Positions 46,852 to 56,028 of a DNA stretch of 64,000 bases are shown here, piece by piece. How positions within the stretch are numbered: position 1 is the stretch's first letter; the number at the start of each line of letters is the position of its first letter. This DNA is from Rhodobacter sp. (GTDB lineage Bacteria > Pseudomonadota > Alphaproteobacteria > Rhodobacterales > Rhodobacteraceae), in the NCBI GenBank assembly GCA_020637595.1, contig JACKKE010000009.1, positions 1-64,000 on the forward strand. The letters run 5' to 3'. The position numbers and the translations under genes are program-made. The notes beneath the pieces were generated by a model. The model had not been told where the DNA came from, ran no database searches, and was given only the letters and a program-made list of their open reading frames with translations.

Positions 46852-48021
46852 TTGACCATCAAGGACCAGGCCTATGTCGCGGGGATCTATGAGCACCCCA
46901 CGCGCCGCGCCGACGGAATTTCCACCGCGCAGCTGCATGCCGATGTCGCGCTGGGTGCGCTGGCCGATGCAGGCCTGTCGCTGGCCGATGTGGACGGGTA
47001 TTTCTGCGGCGCCGATGCGCCCGGGCTGGGCGGGTTCTCGATGGCCGAATACCTCGGGCTGACCAACCTGCGCTACATGGACACCACGGAAACCGGCGGT
47101 TCGTCCTATCTGTTGCACGTCTCGCACGCGGCCCGGGCGATTGCCTCGGGTCAGTGCAACGTCGCGCTGATCACGATGGCCGACCGGCCGCTGGCGGCGA
47201 ATGCCGGGCCGGTGCTGGCCGGGGTCGACATGTCGCTGGTGCCGGAACGCGAGTTCGCCTCGCCCGTGCCGCTGCCGCCGGTCTTCGGCTATGCCCAGAT
47301 CGCCCGGCGCCACATGCACGACTTCGGCACCACGCCCGAGCAGCTGGCCTGGGTCAAGGTCGCGGCGTCGCACCATGCCCAGCACAACCCCCACGCCAAG
47401 CTGCGCGAGGTTCTCAGCCTGCAGGACGTGATGGATTCGCCGCTGGTCGCCGACCCCTTGCGCCGTGCCGATTGCTGCGTCGTCACCGATGGCGGCGGCG
47501 CGCTGATCCTGACCCGGCCCGAGATCGCCAAAAGCCTGAACCGCCCGCGCGTGAAGCTGGCCGGTGCCGGCGAGGCGATGAAGCACAACGCAGCGGGGCG
47601 GATGCAGCCGATGCACTCGGCCGGAGTTCACAGCGCCGCCAGGGCCTTTGCCGAGGCCGGCGTGACGCCTGCCGATATCCGCTATGCCTCGCTTTATGAC
47701 AGCTTCACCATCACGGTGATCATGCAGCTTGAGGACATCGGTTTTTGCGAGAAGGGGCAGGGCGGGCGCTTTGCTGCCGATGGCAACCTGATCTCCGGCG
47801 TCGGCAAGCTGCCGTTCAACACCGATGGCGGGGGTCTGTGTTCGAACCACCCCGGCAACAAGGGCGGCATGACCAAGCTGATGGAGGCCGTGCGCCAGTG
47901 CCGCGGCGAGGCCCATCCCGCCGTGCAGGTGCCCGATCACAGCCTGGTTCTGGCCCACGGCACGGGCGGTCTGATGTCCAGCCAGCACATGGCCGGCACC
48001 GTCATTCTGGAGGCGGAATAA
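46852..48021 (+). CDS. Thiolase-superfamily protein lacking the usual nucleophilic cysteine
   Basis: A 389-residue thiolase-fold protein of the SCP-x/Ltp2-like branch. The segment that normally carries the acyl-binding cysteine reads TETGGSSYLL (residues 79-88), with glycine/serine instead. The later D-C-F motif of this branch reads YDSF. NHPGNKGG near the C-terminus keeps the histidine. Members that lose the cysteine and pair with DUF35 proteins, such as Ltp2, act as retro-aldolases on beta-hydroxyacyl-CoA. Start TTG 46852 has GGGGGGAG; an ATG at 46798 would overlap the operator. Followed after 3 bases by the DUF35 fusion. Confidence 0.75.
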   Translation: MTIKDQAYVAGIYEHPTRRADGISTAQLHADVALGALADAGLSLADVDGYFCGADAPGLGGFSMAEYLGLTNLRYMDTTETGGSSYLLHVSHAARAIASGQCNVALITMADRPLAANAGPVLAGVDMSLVPEREFASPVPLPPVFGYAQIARRHMHDFGTTPEQLAWVKVAASHHAQHNPHAKLREVLSLQDVMDSPLVADPLRRADCCVVTDGGGALILTRPEIAKSLNRPRVKLAGAGEAMKHNAAGRMQPMHSAGVHSAARAFAEAGVTPADIRYASLYDSFTITVIMQLEDIGFCEKGQGGRFAADGNLISGVGKLPFNTDGGGLCSNHPGNKGGMTKLMEAVRQCRGEAHPAVQVPDHSLVLAHGTGGLMSSQHMAGTVILEAE

Positions 48022-48024
48022 GCA

Positions 48025-49704
48025 ATGCGCGAGAAACCCAAAGCCCCCGAAACCCTGATCAGCGCCGAAGCCCAGGCCTTTGCCGAGGCCGCCCGGCGCG
48101 GCGTCCTGGTGCTGCGCGAATGCCTCGATTGCGGCGACGTGCATCACTATCCGCGCGCGCATTGCCCGCTTTGCGCCAGCCGCAATCTGGGTTGGCGCGA
48201 GGCCAGCGGGCAGGGCCGTGTCTATTCCTTCACCCGTATGGCCGGGCGTCGCGCGGTGGCGCCGGCGATGATCGATCTCGACGAGGGCTTGCGGCTGAAT
48301 TCCGTGGTGCTCGATGCCGATGTGCACCAGCTGGCAATTGACGACGCGGTGACGGTGCGGTTCCAGCCCGATCCGCAGGGGCAATTGCGGCTGGCCTTCA
48401 CCACGCCCGGGGCCGAGGCCGCGCGCGCCTATTCCGCCCGTGCCTTTGCCGCCGTCGATGCCGACCGCGAGGGGTTCGCGGCGGGCTCTGCCCCTGCCGA
48501 GGTGACCACGGTTGCCGTGGTCGGCGCGGGCAACATGGGGATCGGCATCGCGACGGCGTTCCTGAAGGCCGGGTTCGCGGTGCTGCTGCTCGACCAGAAC
48601 GCGGACGCCTTCGATCGCGCCCGCGCCCGGATCGCCGAGACCTTTGACCGCGACGTTCAGCGCGGACGGCTGGGTGCCGACGCAGCCGCCGCACGCATGG
48701 CCGCGCTGGAAACCGCGACCGACATGACCCGTCTTGCCGATGCCGATCTGGTGGTCGAGGCGGTGTGGGAAGACATGGCGCTGAAGCAGCAGGTGTTTGC
48801 GGACCTGGACCGCCATGCGCGGCCCGGGGTCTGCCTGTGCACGAACACCTCGACGCTGGACATCGACGCCATCGCCGCCGCCACCGGGCGGCCGGATCGC
48901 GTGGTGGGGCTGCATTTCTTCAACCCCGCGCATGTGATGAAGCTGCTGGAAGTGGTGCGCGGCAAGGCAACGTCGGACCAGACGCTGGCGCTGGCGACGC
49001 AGGTCGGCATGCGGCTGGGCAAGGTGCCGGTGGTGGTCGGCAACGCGCATGGCTTTGTCGGCAACCGGCTGATGATCGCGCGCGAGCAGGAGGCCGGGCG
49101 CATGCTGCTGGAAGGCGCGCTGCCCGCCCAGATCGACGCGGTGCTGACGCGCTTTGGCATGCCGATGGGCACGTTCGAGATGCAGGACATGGCCGGCGGG
49201 ATCGAACTGAGCTATCGCGCGCGGCAGGCGCGGGGCGAGAAGAGCCCGGTGATCGACCGGCTGTTCGCGGCAGGGCGGCTGGGGCAGAAGACCGGCAAGG
49301 GCTATTACCGCTATGAGCCTGGCAAGCAGCGCCCGCTCAACGATCCCGAGGCGACGGCGATCATCGAAGCGGCCTCGGCCGCCGAGGGGATCACCCGCCG
49401 CGCGATTTCGGATGCCGAGATCGAGGACCGGCTGATCCTGCCGATGATCAACGAGGGCGCGAAACTGCTGGCCGAGGGCATCGCGACCCGTGCCGGCGAC
49501 ATCGACGTGGTCTGGCAGACGGGCTTTGGCTGGCCCGAGTGGAAGGGCGGCCCGATGTATCATGCCGACCGCCTGGGCGTGGCCGAGGTGCATCGCCGCC
49601 TGACCGCGCTGGCCGAAGCGCATGGTGCGCGATTCACCCCCGCGCCGCTGCTGGCCGAAAAGGCCGCGCAGGGCGCCACCTTTACCGACAGCGAGTCCGC
49701 CTGA
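48025..49704 (+). CDS. DUF35 zinc-ribbon/OB-fold fused to 3-hydroxyacyl-CoA dehydrogenase
   Basis: A 559-residue fusion. Residues 1-125 are a DUF35 protein with all four zinc cysteines (C33, C36, C47, C50) and an OB-fold, normally a separate partner of thiolase-fold enzymes. Residues 160-559 are a complete 3-hydroxyacyl-CoA dehydrogenase: GAGNMG at 167-172, the catalytic histidine in GLHFFNPAHVMKLLEVV, HGFVGNRL, and two C-terminal dimer domains. A linker of about 30 residues joins them. It follows the thiolase-fold gene directly and overlaps the acyl-CoA dehydrogenase start (TGATG). The fusion would tether dehydrogenase to the C-C cleaving enzyme. Confidence 0.85.
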   Translation: MREKPKAPETLISAEAQAFAEAARRGVLVLRECLDCGDVHHYPRAHCPLCASRNLGWREASGQGRVYSFTRMAGRRAVAPAMIDLDEGLRLNSVVLDADVHQLAIDDAVTVRFQPDPQGQLRLAFTTPGAEAARAYSARAFAAVDADREGFAAGSAPAEVTTVAVVGAGNMGIGIATAFLKAGFAVLLLDQNADAFDRARARIAETFDRDVQRGRLGADAAAARMAALETATDMTRLADADLVVEAVWEDMALKQQVFADLDRHARPGVCLCTNTSTLDIDAIAAATGRPDRVVGLHFFNPAHVMKLLEVVRGKATSDQTLALATQVGMRLGKVPVVVGNAHGFVGNRLMIAREQEAGRMLLEGALPAQIDAVLTRFGMPMGTFEMQDMAGGIELSYRARQARGEKSPVIDRLFAAGRLGQKTGKGYYRYEPGKQRPLNDPEATAIIEAASAAEGITRRAISDAEIEDRLILPMINEGAKLLAEGIATRAGDIDVVWQTGFGWPEWKGGPMYHADRLGVAEVHRRLTALAEAHGARFTPAPLLAEKAAQGATFTDSESA

Positions 49705-51518
49705 TGCCCAGCTATCGCGCCCCGGTCGACGATTATCTCTTCCTGCTGCACGACGTCGCCCGCGTGCAGGATCACCGAGATCTGCCTGGTTTCGCCGATC
49801 TGGAGCCCGGCTTTACCGCCGAAATCCTGCGCGGGTTGGCGGCATTCCACGAAGAGGTGCTGCACCCGGCCAACATGGCGGCCGACGCCGAGGGTGCGCG
49901 GCTGGTCGATGGTGCGGTGCGCACGCCCGCCGTCTATCGCGATCTGGCGCAGGCCTATCGCGAGTCCGGCTGGCTGTCGGCGGGGATTTCCGAGGGGATC
50001 GGCGGCGCGGGCCTGCCGCCGGTGATGACCGTGGCGATCAGCGAGTTCGGCGTCGCCACGGCGCAATCCCTGCGGATGTATTTCGCCTTTTGCGCGCCGG
50101 CGGCGGAGATGCTGAACACCTTCGGCGCCGACTGGGTCAAGGCCCATGTCGTGCCGCAGTTGGTCGCTGGCGACTGGACCGCGACGATGGCGATGACCGA
50201 ACCCCATTGCGGCACCGACCTGCGGCAGATGCGCACCCGCGCGCTGGCGCAGCCAGACGGCACCTATCGCATCAGCGGGTCCAAGATGTTCATCTCGGGC
50301 GGGGATAACGATCTGGTCGGGAACATCGTCCATATCGTTCTGGCCAAGGTTCCGGGTGACGACGGCACGCTGGCCAATGACCTGTCCACGGTCAACGTCT
50401 TTCTGGTGCCCAAGCGGCAGATCGACCATCAGACCGGCGCGCTGGGCGCGGCGAACGGGGTCAGCGTCGGCTCGATCGAGCACAAGATGGGGCTGGGCGC
50501 GAACGCGACCTGCGTGATGAACTTCGACGACGCCATCGGCTATCGCATCGCAGCCCCCGGGCAGGGGGCGGCGGCGAACATGGCCGCGATGTTCTTTCTG
50601 ATGACCTATGCGCGGATCGGCGTCGCGCTGTCGGGCGTGGGGTATACCGAGATCGCCCAGCAGAACGCCGCCGATTACGCGCGCGAGCGTCTGTCGGGCC
50701 GCGCCGCCAAGGGCGCGGTGAACCCGGGCGGCGCCGCCGATCCGATCGTTGTGCATCCCGATATCCGCCGCCTGCTGCTGGGCAGCCGGTCCTTTGCCGA
50801 GGGCGGGCGGGCGCTGGGCATCAAGATGGCGCTGATGCAATCGCTGGCCCGGCACGCGCCCGACAAGGCCGAGCGTCAGCGCCTGACCGATATCATGGAC
50901 GTGCTGACCCCGGTGATGAAGGCCTATTTCACCGACAAGGGATTCGCCTGCGTCAACGACTGTCTGCAGGTGCTGGGCGGGCACGGCTATATCGCCGATC
51001 ACGGGCTGGAGCATTTCGTGCGCAATGCGCGTGTGGGCCAGATCTATGAGGGTGCGAACGGCATTCAGGCGACCGACCTCGTGCGGCGCAAGCTGCGCGC
51101 AAAGGATGGGCGGCCCCGGCAGGCGTTCTTTGACGCAATCCGCGCGACGCTGGCGCAGCACCAGGGCAACGCGGCGATGGCCGAGTTCACCGGCCCGCTG
51201 CGCGCGGCGGTAACGGACCTGGAGCGCGCGCTGGACCGCGCCAACGCGGCCGAGCGGGGTGACCCCGACGCGGCGGGCGTTGCCGCTTATGACATCCTGA
51301 CCATGTTCGGCATCGCCGCCATCGGCTGGGCCTGGACCGAGGTTGCGGGTGTCATCCTGGCGGGTAAGACCGCGCATCTGTCCGAGGCCGCCGCCCAGCG
51401 CAAGCTGGCGCTGGCCCGGCTGTGGAGCGCGCGCGAAATGCCGATGATCGCGGCGCTGGGTGCGCGCGCCCTTGAGGGCGGCGCGGCGCTGATGGATCTG
51501 GACGCGGACCTCGTCTGA
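49704..51518 (+). CDS. Acyl-CoA dehydrogenase with C-terminal extension
   Basis: A 604-residue acyl-CoA dehydrogenase of the long form, with a C-terminal helical domain of about 150 residues as in DmdC/FadE5-like enzymes. MAMTEPHCGTDLRQMRTRA and ISGSKMFISGGDND are the flavin blocks, LGGHGYIADHGLEHFVRNAR and GQIYEGANGIQATDLV contain the catalytic glutamate (in YEG). DmdC homologues act on methylthio- or aryl-propanoyl-CoA. In this operon an arylpropanoyl-CoA (dihydrocinnamoyl type) is a reasonable substrate, producing the cinnamoyl-CoA handled by neighbouring genes. Confidence 0.88.
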   Translation: MPSYRAPVDDYLFLLHDVARVQDHRDLPGFADLEPGFTAEILRGLAAFHEEVLHPANMAADAEGARLVDGAVRTPAVYRDLAQAYRESGWLSAGISEGIGGAGLPPVMTVAISEFGVATAQSLRMYFAFCAPAAEMLNTFGADWVKAHVVPQLVAGDWTATMAMTEPHCGTDLRQMRTRALAQPDGTYRISGSKMFISGGDNDLVGNIVHIVLAKVPGDDGTLANDLSTVNVFLVPKRQIDHQTGALGAANGVSVGSIEHKMGLGANATCVMNFDDAIGYRIAAPGQGAAANMAAMFFLMTYARIGVALSGVGYTEIAQQNAADYARERLSGRAAKGAVNPGGAADPIVVHPDIRRLLLGSRSFAEGGRALGIKMALMQSLARHAPDKAERQRLTDIMDVLTPVMKAYFTDKGFACVNDCLQVLGGHGYIADHGLEHFVRNARVGQIYEGANGIQATDLVRRKLRAKDGRPRQAFFDAIRATLAQHQGNAAMAEFTGPLRAAVTDLERALDRANAAERGDPDAAGVAAYDILTMFGIAAIGWAWTEVAGVILAGKTAHLSEAAAQRKLALARLWSAREMPMIAALGARALEGGAALMDLDADLV

Positions 51519-51530
51519 GGTCCATCCCCG

Positions 51531-51959
51531 TCATTTCTGGTAAAGCCGCGTCAGGTTGGTGACGAACTGGTCGCGCTCTTCGGCCGGCAGCCGTGCGAGA
51601 TAGGCCTCTTCGGCGGCCAGCACCGCGCGGTCGCAACGCTCCTGCATCGCCAGCCCCTTTTCGGTGCGCGTGACGAACAGGTTGCGGCGGTTGCCGTTCT
51701 GGTAATTCCGCTCGACCAGCCCCTTGGCTTCCAGCGCCGACAGGTATTCCCCCATCGACTGCGCGGTCATGTTCTGCCGCCGCGCCAGCTCCGCCGAGGT
51801 GCAGGGCTCGAAGCGTTTGAGTGCGCTGAGCACCGTATATTGCCCCGAGGTCAGATCCTCGTTCGCCAGCGCCTGAGCCATGATGCCGTCGATCTTGTGA
51901 AAGTGGCGCAGGAAATAGAAAAACACCCTGGGTGCGGCGGCGCGGGTTGTCCCGGTCAT
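51531..51959 (-). CDS. MarR-family transcriptional regulator
   Basis: A 142-residue winged-helix regulator: LTSGQYTVLSALKRFEPCTS, then AELARRQNMTAQSMGEYLSA (recognition helix) and NGNRRNLFVTRTEKG (wing). MarR proteins such as CouR, FerC/FerR and HcaR repress hydroxycinnamate genes and are released by the CoA thioester. The same role is likely here because copies of one palindrome lie before pobA, the thiolase-type operon, the ABC/feruloyl-CoA operon and the final reductase gene. ATG 51959 has a CAGGGGGA site. Convergent with the acyl-CoA dehydrogenase. Confidence 0.85.
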   Translation of the reverse strand: MTGTTRAAAPRVFFYFLRHFHKIDGIMAQALANEDLTSGQYTVLSALKRFEPCTSAELARRQNMTAQSMGEYLSALEAKGLVERNYQNGNRRNLFVTRTEKGLAMQERCDRAVLAAEEAYLARLPAEERDQFVTNLTRLYQK

Positions 51960-52089
51960 GCGAATCCCCCTGTCATTCCTGCCCCCTTTGGCCCGGTGCG
52001 GGCGGATGCGCCGCACGGCGGAGCCGGGTGCTGTCGGTCCACCCGTGACGGGTGATGCGTTCTTCGGCAGGGGACATGTCACGAACCTG

Positions 52090-52119
52090 CCTGCGGCGCA
52101 ACGTTCCCCGCAGGTTTTT
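52090..52119 (+). terminator. Intrinsic terminator in the marR upstream region
   Basis: CCTGCGG-N11-CCGCAGG followed by TTTTT is a good rightward terminator. It lies 570 bases beyond the last rightward gene, across the antisense marR gene, and 130 bases upstream of the next promoter. It could end read-through or antisense transcription from the acyl-CoA dehydrogenase operon, or a short unseen RNA. The rest of 51960-52220 holds no gene. Confidence 0.55.
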
Positions 52120-52221
52120 CCCCGCTTTGACGCTGGCGGTTGCGTTTTCGCTGCGTTTTTCCGTCGAAGAGGTGGTTTGAGGGCGTGTGCAGGACTTTCA
52201 GCCTGCCGTTTCACAGGCTGC

Positions 52222-52248
52222 TTGACAATAAGGTAACCTGATTATAAA
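52222..52248 (+). promoter_or_regulatory. Promoter with embedded MarR operator, site 3
   Basis: TTGACA (52222-52227) and TATAAA (52243-52248) are spaced by 15 bases, and the spacer is the palindrome ATAAGGTAACCTGAT (52228-52242). A bound MarR dimer would block RNA polymerase directly. This drives the nine-gene ABC/aromatic operon beginning at 52513, leaving a leader of about 250 bases. Confidence 0.65.
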
Positions 52249-52512
52249 TTTTGCCTGTGGGAACGGTGATCCAGAATCAGGACCGGTCGCGAACGCTATA
52301 TCTGGGAGGAGCCAGACAGCCCTTCGGGGCCGCTACCCGTCTTTCACCTTGATCTGCCGGTATGGCATGGACGCAGGGTATCGCGTCCGGCACGCCGGCC
52401 TCCGACATCGCCCGGCGGCCTTTCGGGTTTCCGGGCAGGGAAACCTTGCGGGCTATCCGCCGGGGCGCGCGCAGCCCACCACATCAGGCGCGGCCAAACA
52501 AAGGGGAGATCT

Positions 52513-54072
52513 ATGAAACACTGGTCAAGAAGAATGGGTGCCCTCAGCGCGCTGGCGCTGCTGGCCTCGCCGGCGCTCGCCGGACCCGAGGACGGAACGC
52601 TGACCGTTGCGCTGTCGCAGCCGGTCGAGGCGGTCGACATCTACATGGGGCCGGGCCCCGAGGTGTCGATGACCGCGAACGGGGTGTTCACCCCGCTGGT
52701 CGCCTATGACACCCGGACGCGCAGCTATCAGGGCGTGATCGCCGAAAGCTGGGAGCAGGTCGACGAGCTGACGATGGAATTCCATCTGCGCCCGGATCTG
52801 GTGTTCCAGGATGGTTCGGCGCTGGATGCCGAGGACGTGGCCTATACCGTCAATTTCATCGCCAATCCCGAGACCCGGTTCCGCCTGAAATCGCGTTTTG
52901 CCGCCTTTGCCAGCGCCGAGGCCGTGGATCCGCTGACCGTTCGCGTGCACACACACCGGCCGTTCCCGATGCTGCTGGCGCGGATGATCGGGATTCCGAT
53001 CTATCCGTCGGATAGCCACGCCGCGCTGGGTGAGAACTATGCCGAATGGGGCCGCGCGCCGATCGGCTCCGGTCCTTACCGCGTGGTGTCGTTCGATGAA
53101 TCGACCGGCATCGTGATGGAGCGTTGGGACGGCTACCAGCTGGGTCCGCGCCCCGATTTCGACCGCATCGTGTTCCGCCCGATCCCCGATCGTCAGACCC
53201 AGATGGCCGAAATGATGGCCGGCAATGTCGACGTGATGGTGGCCTCGACGCCGGACCAGATCGCCGGGATGACGGCGATCCCCGGCTTCTCGGCCACGGT
53301 GATCCCGGACATGATGATCCAGTATATGTATCTGGATACGGCCGGCCGTTCGGGCATCGAGGCATTCCATGATGTGCGCGTGCGCCAGGCGGTGTTCCAC
53401 GCGATCGACCGCGAGGCGATCCGCAGCAACATCATCTCGGGCGGCCGCGAGGTCGGCGAGCTGATGCGCCTGTGCCTGCCGTTCCAGGTCGGCTGCCCCG
53501 ACGGCGGCCAGCCGCAGAGCTATGACCCCGATCTCGCCCGTCAGCTGCTGGCCGAGGCCGGCTATGCCGATGGGTTCGACCTGCAGGTGTCGACCTGGGG
53601 GCCGTCGCGCCCGATTGCCGAGGCGGTGGTCGGTTATCTGCGCGCCGTGGGCATCCGCGCCAGCGTCGACGCGCTGTCGCTGGGCGCCTATCGCCAGAAG
53701 CAGGTCGAAGGTGGGTTGCAGGCGCTGGTGTCCAGTTATCCCTATGGCGGTCTGCCGGATACCGGCGTGGTGGTCGACTTCTATTTCGGCTCGCCCGACC
53801 GTGACTATTACGGCGATCCGCGGCTGCAGCAGATGACCGCCGAGGCGAACGTGTCGCTCGACCCCGAGGTGCGCGCGCGCCTGTTCCGCGAAACGCTCGA
53901 TCTGGTGCAGGACGAGGCCTATATCCTGCCGATTTCCAGCGATCCGGCGGTGATCATCCACACCGATGCGGTCAGTGTCGACTATTCGGCCCGCGGCGAT
54001 GTGCTGTTCACCCAGTTCAGCCTGTTCGAGAGCTATGGCGACGTCCCGACGATCCTGGGTTGGGCCGACTGA
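52513..54072 (+). CDS. ABC transporter substrate-binding protein, peptide/opine (family 5) type
   Basis: A 519-residue exported protein. The signal peptide SALALLASPALA is preceded by WSRRMG. The mature protein follows the SBP family 5 layout: ESWEQVDELTMEFHLRPDLVF, DAEDVAYTVNF, GSGPYRVVSF and DVRVRQAVFHAIDREAI. It would deliver ligand to the two permeases at 57.9-59.8 kb. Family 5 proteins usually bind peptides, opines or nickel; here the operon encodes phenylpropenoid breakdown, so an aromatic ester, amide or oligomer is a plausible ligand. GGGGAGAT precedes ATG 52513. Confidence 0.88.
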   Translation: MKHWSRRMGALSALALLASPALAGPEDGTLTVALSQPVEAVDIYMGPGPEVSMTANGVFTPLVAYDTRTRSYQGVIAESWEQVDELTMEFHLRPDLVFQDGSALDAEDVAYTVNFIANPETRFRLKSRFAAFASAEAVDPLTVRVHTHRPFPMLLARMIGIPIYPSDSHAALGENYAEWGRAPIGSGPYRVVSFDESTGIVMERWDGYQLGPRPDFDRIVFRPIPDRQTQMAEMMAGNVDVMVASTPDQIAGMTAIPGFSATVIPDMMIQYMYLDTAGRSGIEAFHDVRVRQAVFHAIDREAIRSNIISGGREVGELMRLCLPFQVGCPDGGQPQSYDPDLARQLLAEAGYADGFDLQVSTWGPSRPIAEAVVGYLRAVGIRASVDALSLGAYRQKQVEGGLQALVSSYPYGGLPDTGVVVDFYFGSPDRDYYGDPRLQQMTAEANVSLDPEVRARLFRETLDLVQDEAYILPISSDPAVIIHTDAVSVDYSARGDVLFTQFSLFESYGDVPTILGWAD

Positions 54073-54150
54073 TCCGACGAACCGGTGCGGGCGCCAGGCG
54101 CGCCCGCATCCTCCGGGTCGCCGCGGCCCGCATCAAGAACGAGATCCCGC

Positions 54151-56028
54151 ATGACCACCGCTGACGCGCCCTTCATTCCCGTGCCCTTCATCGAACGGCA
54201 CCTCGACATCGAGACCCGCGACGACGGCGTGCTGATCGTGCGCAACACGACCCCGCTGCGCCCGCTCGAAGCGCATCTGCCGGCGCTGTTCCGCCGCGCC
54301 GCCGCGCGTAACCCGGACCGCACCTTTCTGGCCAAGCGCCCGGCGCCCGGCGCCGACTGGACCCGCGTCAGCTATGCCCAGGCGCGGCGCGCCATCGACG
54401 GCGCAACCGAGGCGCTGCTGGCGCTGAACGCCGCCGGCCGTCCGCTGATGATCCTTAGCGGCAATTCCATCGAGCACGCGCTGATCGGCCTGGCCGCAAT
54501 GCAGGCCCGCATGCCCGTCGCGCCGATTGCCCCGCCCTATTCCCTGCGCAGCAAGGATTTCGCCAAACTGCGCGGCATCGTCGAGCTGCTCGAACCCGCC
54601 GCCGTCTTCGTGCAGGACGTGGCGCAGTTTCAGGCCGCGCTGCGGGTGTTCGACCTGTCGCGCGTGACGGTGATCGGCGTCGACGGCGCGGCCGAGGGGA
54701 TCGGGGCGCTGCGCTTTGCCGATATGGCCGCGCAGGAACCGACGAGCGCGGTCGAGGCGTCCATCGCGCAGATCACCCATGACACGGTGGCGAAATACAT
54801 GTTCACCTCGGGGTCCACGAACGACTCCAAGGCGGTGATCACCACCCAGCGGATGCTCTGTGCCAATATCGCGATGAGCGATCAGGCCATCGACCTGGAG
54901 CTGGACAATCCGCCCCATTGCACCGTCGACTGGCTGCCCTGGCACCATGTGATGGGCGGCAACTCGGTCTTTGGCATGACGCTGGTCAAGGGGGGCACGC
55001 TCTATATCGACGGCGGCAACCCGACGCCGCAGGGCTTTGCCGAGACGCTGGCGAACCTGCGCGAAATCTCGACCTCGCGCTTTGCCAATGTGCCGGTGGG
55101 CTTTGCCATGCTGGCCGAGGCGATGGAAAAGGACGAGGCGCTGGCGCGGACCTTCTTTCGCGACCTGATCTTCGTCGGCTATGGCGGTGCGCGGCTGGCC
55201 GATGACACCTATAACCGCTTTCAGGCGCTGTCGATCAAGCACTCGGGCCGGCGGATTTCTTTCCTGTCGGGGTTCGGTGCGACCGAAACCGGCCCCTCGG
55301 CAATGTATGTCTACTGGACGACCGACGAGACCGGGCTGATCGGCCTGCCACTGCCGGGCTGCGATGTCAAACTGCTGCCGCTGGACGAGGACCGCTATGA
55401 GGTGCGCGTGCGCAGCCCCGGGATCACCCCCGGTTATCTGAAGCGCCCCGACCTGACCGAAGCGGCCTTTGACGACGAGGGCTATTTCAAGATGGGTGAC
55501 GCGGCGGTGTTCGTCGACCGCACCCGCCCCGAGGAGGGCTTTCGCTTTGCCGGTCGCGTCAGCGAGGAATTCAAGCTGCAGTCGGGCACCTTTGTGCGCA
55601 CCGGCGCGCTGCGGGCCAAGGTCGTCGACGCACTGGCACCCTTCGCGCTGGATGCGGTGGTCACCGGCCAGGACCGCACCTTTGTCGGGCTTCTGGTCTG
55701 GCCGAACGTTCCGGCTTGCCGCGCCTTCCTCGGTGACGATGACAGCCCGGTCGCCAGCCTTCTGACCAACCCCGCGCTGCGCGAGGCCTTCGCCAGCCGG
55801 TTGGCCGCCTATAACGCCGCCAACCCCGGCAGCAGCATGCGCGTCGAGCGCATCGTGCTGATGACCGAGCCCCTGACGATGGACGCCGGCGAGATCACCG
55901 ACAAGGGCTATGTGAACCAGCGCAAGACCCTGGACACCCGCCGCGATGCTGTCGCGGCCCTCTACCGCGACCCGCCCCCGGCCGAGGTCATCCACCCGTC
56001 AACCGAAGAAGCAGGGGCGATCCAATGA
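54151..56028 (+). CDS. Feruloyl-CoA synthase-like acyl-CoA ligase
   Basis: A 625-residue ANL-family ligase that would activate a hydroxycinnamate as its CoA thioester with ATP. The P-loop is MFTSGSTNDSKAVITT (about 212-227). DWLPWHHVMGGNSVFGMTL (about 260-278) is characteristic of feruloyl-CoA synthases. FGATETGPSA and YFKMGDAAVF are the later core motifs. The usual C-terminal lysine region is modified (EFKLQSGTFVRTGALR), as in this family. ATG 54151 is 78 bases beyond the SBP stop; its stop overlaps the crotonase start as ATGA. I am fairly sure of the family, less of the exact substrate. Confidence 0.85.
   Translation: MTTADAPFIPVPFIERHLDIETRDDGVLIVRNTTPLRPLEAHLPALFRRAAARNPDRTFLAKRPAPGADWTRVSYAQARRAIDGATEALLALNAAGRPLMILSGNSIEHALIGLAAMQARMPVAPIAPPYSLRSKDFAKLRGIVELLEPAAVFVQDVAQFQAALRVFDLSRVTVIGVDGAAEGIGALRFADMAAQEPTSAVEASIAQITHDTVAKYMFTSGSTNDSKAVITTQRMLCANIAMSDQAIDLELDNPPHCTVDWLPWHHVMGGNSVFGMTLVKGGTLYIDGGNPTPQGFAETLANLREISTSRFANVPVGFAMLAEAMEKDEALARTFFRDLIFVGYGGARLADDTYNRFQALSIKHSGRRISFLSGFGATETGPSAMYVYWTTDETGLIGLPLPGCDVKLLPLDEDRYEVRVRSPGITPGYLKRPDLTEAAFDDEGYFKMGDAAVFVDRTRPEEGFRFAGRVSEEFKLQSGTFVRTGALRAKVVDALAPFALDAVVTGQDRTFVGLLVWPNVPACRAFLGDDDSPVASLLTNPALREAFASRLAAYNAANPGSSMRVERIVLMTEPLTMDAGEITDKGYVNQRKTLDTRRDAVAALYRDPPPAEVIHPSTEEAGAIQ

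Noticed and set aside
46825..49623. A very long open frame on the minus strand under the thiolase-type and DUF35-dehydrogenase genes
   Set aside because: It is antisense to two clearly recognisable enzymes, has no ribosome site, and reads as low-complexity His/Gln/Arg/Gly-rich sequence typical of shadow frames in GC-rich DNA.
51960..52512. Possible small gene in the 550-base marR/ABC intergenic region
   Set aside because: Frames are short and lack ribosome sites; the region is explained by promoter, operator and terminator.
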